Translations under genes and position numbers: made by a program
Source of the DNA: Demequina sp. TMPB413
GTDB lineage: Bacteria > Actinomycetota > Actinomycetes > Actinomycetales > Demequinaceae
Assembly (NCBI RefSeq): GCF_020447105.2
Contig: NZ_CP096184.1
Span: 744,001 to 808,000, forward strand
Reading direction: 5' to 3'
Length of the DNA stretch: 64,000 nt
Notes under the pieces: generated by a model
The model's database searches: none
What the model was told of the DNA's origin: nothing
Seen by the model: only the letters and a program-made list of their open reading frames with translations
Shown here: in pieces, positions 62,015 to 64,000 of the stretch
Position numbering within the stretch: the stretch's first letter is position 1
Layout of the letters: every line of letters begins with the position of its first letter

Positions 62015-62599
62015 CTAGCTAAGCCGTGACTCAAGTCCCCTCCGCACGGTGGCCCATTCGCAGTCAAGGATCGAGAAGACGACGGTGTCGCGCACCGTTC
62101 CGTCCTTCCAGACCATGTGGTTGCGCAGGACTCCATCCTGCTTCGCGCCGAGGCGCGCAATAGCGGCACGTGACGCGTGGTTGTGCCAGTGGGTGCGCAG
62201 CTCGACCGCGATGCAACCGAGGTCGTCAAAGGCCCTGCTCAGCAGGAGCAACTTGGCCGCTGGGTTGACCCCCGTTCGTTGGGCTTCCTTGCCGAGCCAC
62301 GTGCTGCCGATCTCGAGGCGGCGATGCGTGGGATCCAGGTTCATGAACGTGGTCATGCCCACCGGGCGTCCCGTGGAGCGGGCAACTATCGCCCACGGCG
62401 CCATCTCGCCGTTCTTCTGCAGCGTCAGTCGCCTTTCGATCTCCTGTTTCATCTGGTCCGGCGACGGCACGCTCGCGTACCAGGTAGTCCAGAGGTCGCC
62501 CACGCTCACGGCCGCGCACAAGTCGTCGTGGTGGTGCAGCGCGAGCGGCTCGAGGCGCACCAGCGGGTTCTCAAGGACAGAGGTGACGGAGAAATCCAT
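62015..62599 (-). CDS. GNAT acetyltransferase, RimJ/RimL-like
   Basis: A 194-residue protein (MDFSVTSVLENPLVRLEPLA). The pattern fits the RimJ/RimL branch of GNAT: APWAIVARSTGRPVGMTTFM, DPTHRRLEIGSTWLG, then NPAAKLLLLSRAFDDLGC, and the late NHASRAAIARLGAKQDGVLR with its hydrophobic strand. It uses acetyl-CoA on an amino group of a protein or small molecule. The substrate is unknown. Confidence 0.88.
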   Translation of the reverse strand: MDFSVTSVLENPLVRLEPLALHHHDDLCAAVSVGDLWTTWYASVPSPDQMKQEIERRLTLQKNGEMAPWAIVARSTGRPVGMTTFMNLDPTHRRLEIGSTWLGKEAQRTGVNPAAKLLLLSRAFDDLGCIAVELRTHWHNHASRAAIARLGAKQDGVLRNHMVWKDGTVRDTVVFSILDCEWATVRRGLESRLS

Positions 62600-62645
62600 G
62601 GCAGAACTCTAGGCGCATCGCACCCCAAGAGTCCGCGGGCGGCCG

Positions 62646-64000
62646 CTACCGACGGGGCGTTGCGTAGATCTGCTCGACGACGTCGGCGAAGTGTTCAATG
62701 ACCACCTTGCGACGCACCTTCATCGATGCCGAGAACTCGCCTTCAGCCTCCGTCAACTCGCGAGGCAGCACTCGCCACTTGCGGATCGCCTCGGCCTTCG
62801 AGACGTGGGCATTCGCCGCAGCGACGAGGCCCTTGAGGTGTGCCTTCACGTCTGGACTCTCTGCGGCTTCAGCAATCGTCATGGCGGGCAAACCCTTGGC
62901 CTTGAGCCATGCCGCCAACATCTGACTGTCCAGCGCGATCAGCGCCCCGATGAACGGCTGCCCATCGCCCACCACAATCACCTCTTGGACGATCGGGTCA
63001 GGCCGGATGGCATCCTCAAGCACTGCTGGCTGCACGTTCTTGCCAGCGTCGGTGACGATGATCTCCTTCTTGCGGCCGGTAATTCGCAAGTAGCCGTCGG
63101 CGTCGAGGCTGCCGAGGTCCCCCGTGGCGAACCACCCGTCTGCCAGTACCTCGGCAGTGAGGTCCTCGCGGTGGTGGTAGCCCGCAAACACGTTGGGTCC
63201 CTTGATGAGCACCTCGCCGTCGCCGGCGATACGTACCGTGCAGCCGGGTAGCGGGGGACCCACCGTGCCGACGCGGGGGGCGTCTTGCGGATTGCACGTC
63301 GCGGGCGCCGACGATTCGGTGAGCCCGTAGCCCTCCAGCACTGTCACGCCAAGGCCTGAGTAGAAGTGGGCAAGGTCTGGCGACAGGCGGGCACCTCCCG
63401 ACACGACGAACTGCATATCGCCACCCATGGCGTCCCGCACCTTGTGCAGTACGAGCGCGTCGGCGACGCGCCACTGCACGGAAAGGAAGGGGCCCAGCCG
63501 CCCACTCTGACGGGCAGCAGACGCTCGTCGGGAGATCTCAGCCGCCCACCGGAAGAGGCGCTGCTTCGCCCCGCCGCCGGTGCGCGCGTCGGCCGTGTTG
63601 TAGAAGGCCTCGAGCACCCGAGGAACGGCGAGCATCCAGTGCGGCTTGAACGACTTGAGGTCGGCGGGAAGGGTAGCGGGGGAGGGCGCGAAGCCCAGCG
63701 TCATCCCCGACGCGAGGGTCAGGATTTCCAGGTGGCGCGCCAGCACGTGAGCCAACGGCAGGAACAGCAAGATGCGTTTGCCTGGAGACGTGAGCTTCTG
63801 TAGCTCGGGGTAGGCGGCGGCGTTGAGCGCGTGTTCCACGAGATTGCGGTGAGTGAGCTCGACTCCCTTGGGGTTTCCCGTGGTGCCCGAGGTGTAGACG
63901 ATCGATGCGACCTCGTCAGGGGAGACGTGTGATGTGCGGGACGCGAGCTCGGCGTCGGAGATGCCCTCGCCGGCGACGACCAGCGCGTCGACCGCCGGCG
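62646..64000 (-). CDS. Long-chain acyl-CoA synthetase, partial
   Basis: An AMP-forming ligase whose 5' part lies beyond the window; about 451 codons are visible. The adenylate motif SIVYTSGTTGNPKGVEL opens near the edge. It is followed by LEGYGLTESSAPATCNPQDA, the hinge segment DGWFATGDLGSLDADGYL, then ITGRKKEIIVTDAGKNVQPA and a C-terminal Lys-containing part. The length and the NVQPA segment fit FadD15/FAA1-like long-chain enzymes. It activates fatty acids with ATP and CoA, linking to lipid turnover. Confidence 0.9.
   Translation of the reverse strand, partial: PAVDALVVAGEGISDAELASRTSHVSPDEVASIVYTSGTTGNPKGVELTHRNLVEHALNAAAYPELQKLTSPGKRILLFLPLAHVLARHLEILTLASGMTLGFAPSPATLPADLKSFKPHWMLAVPRVLEAFYNTADARTGGGAKQRLFRWAAEISRRASAARQSGRLGPFLSVQWRVADALVLHKVRDAMGGDMQFVVSGGARLSPDLAHFYSGLGVTVLEGYGLTESSAPATCNPQDAPRVGTVGPPLPGCTVRIAGDGEVLIKGPNVFAGYHHREDLTAEVLADGWFATGDLGSLDADGYLRITGRKKEIIVTDAGKNVQPAVLEDAIRPDPIVQEVIVVGDGQPFIGALIALDSQMLAAWLKAKGLPAMTIAEAAESPDVKAHLKGLVAAANAHVSKAEAIRKWRVLPRELTEAEGEFSASMKVRRKVVIEHFADVVEQIYATPRR

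Noticed and set aside
1-64000. CRISPR array or insertion sequence
   Set aside because: No regularly spaced repeats and no transposase-like protein were seen.

Overview
The window comes from a high-GC actinobacterium, most likely of the order Micrococcales. The grounds are the fatty-acid cluster aceE-fasR-fabD-fabH-acpP-fabF, the actinobacterial families DUF3052 and DUF3145, FasR/PucR-type regulation, the many GTG starts and the type-A RNase P RNA. No genus can be fixed by reading alone. The window splits into an integrated tailed phage (about 1-30,588) and host chromosome (about 30,590-64,000).

Prophage. All but one of its genes lie on the minus strand, so the phage map reads from right to left. 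At the right end a small helix-turn-helix repressor (30252-30554, plus strand) faces a leftward early operon across a compact control region with TGCGCA repeats (30126-30251). The early operon (about 30.1-15.7 kb) is a long chain of genes joined by ATGA/GTGA/TGATG overlaps. It encodes small membrane proteins, many Cys-rich zinc-ribbon proteins, a RusA-type resolvase, an SNF2-type helicase with a PD-(D/E)XK-like nuclease, an ASCH protein, a DUF4326/cysteine-peptidase-like fusion, a MazG/DUF550-like protein and an HNH-like protein. A UUCG-loop terminator (15635-15660) closes it. The late operon follows: HNH, small and large terminase, portal, MuF-like, scaffold, HK97-type capsid, head-tail connectors, tail tube, tail chaperones with a -1 frameshift, a short tape measure and tail-tip proteins. 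It runs off the left edge. No integrase, lysin or holin lies in the window; they are expected further left.

The prophage end sits in a tRNA-Asn gene. The last 12 codons and the stop of the repressor gene are antisense tRNA sequence. This layout, with the repressor cut by the attachment site and the integrase missing from this end, matches the integration-dependent immunity switch known from mycobacteriophages such as BPs. It is the most interesting candidate here.

Host region. In order: an Amt-type transporter lacking one pore histidine, tRNA(CAT), a radical SAM/SPASM protein translationally coupled to a HemY/CgoX-type oxidase, DUF1905, separate NnrD and NnrE repair enzymes flanking peptide deformylase, DUF3145, the type II fatty-acid cluster with its regulator, pyruvate dehydrogenase E1, DUF3052 with an AhpE-like peroxiredoxin, tRNA-Val, a potassium channel, Nif3-like protein, zinc-ribbon and histidine-phosphatase genes, YaaA, RNase P RNA, an SDR, a PilZ protein, transhydrogenase pntAB, a formate/nitrite transporter, an LCP cell-wall ligase, an MpaB-like protein, glycogen phosphorylase with a LacI-type operator, a GNAT acetyltransferase and a truncated acyl-CoA synthetase. 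Central themes are lipid synthesis fed from pyruvate, redox/NADPH supply and cell-wall assembly.
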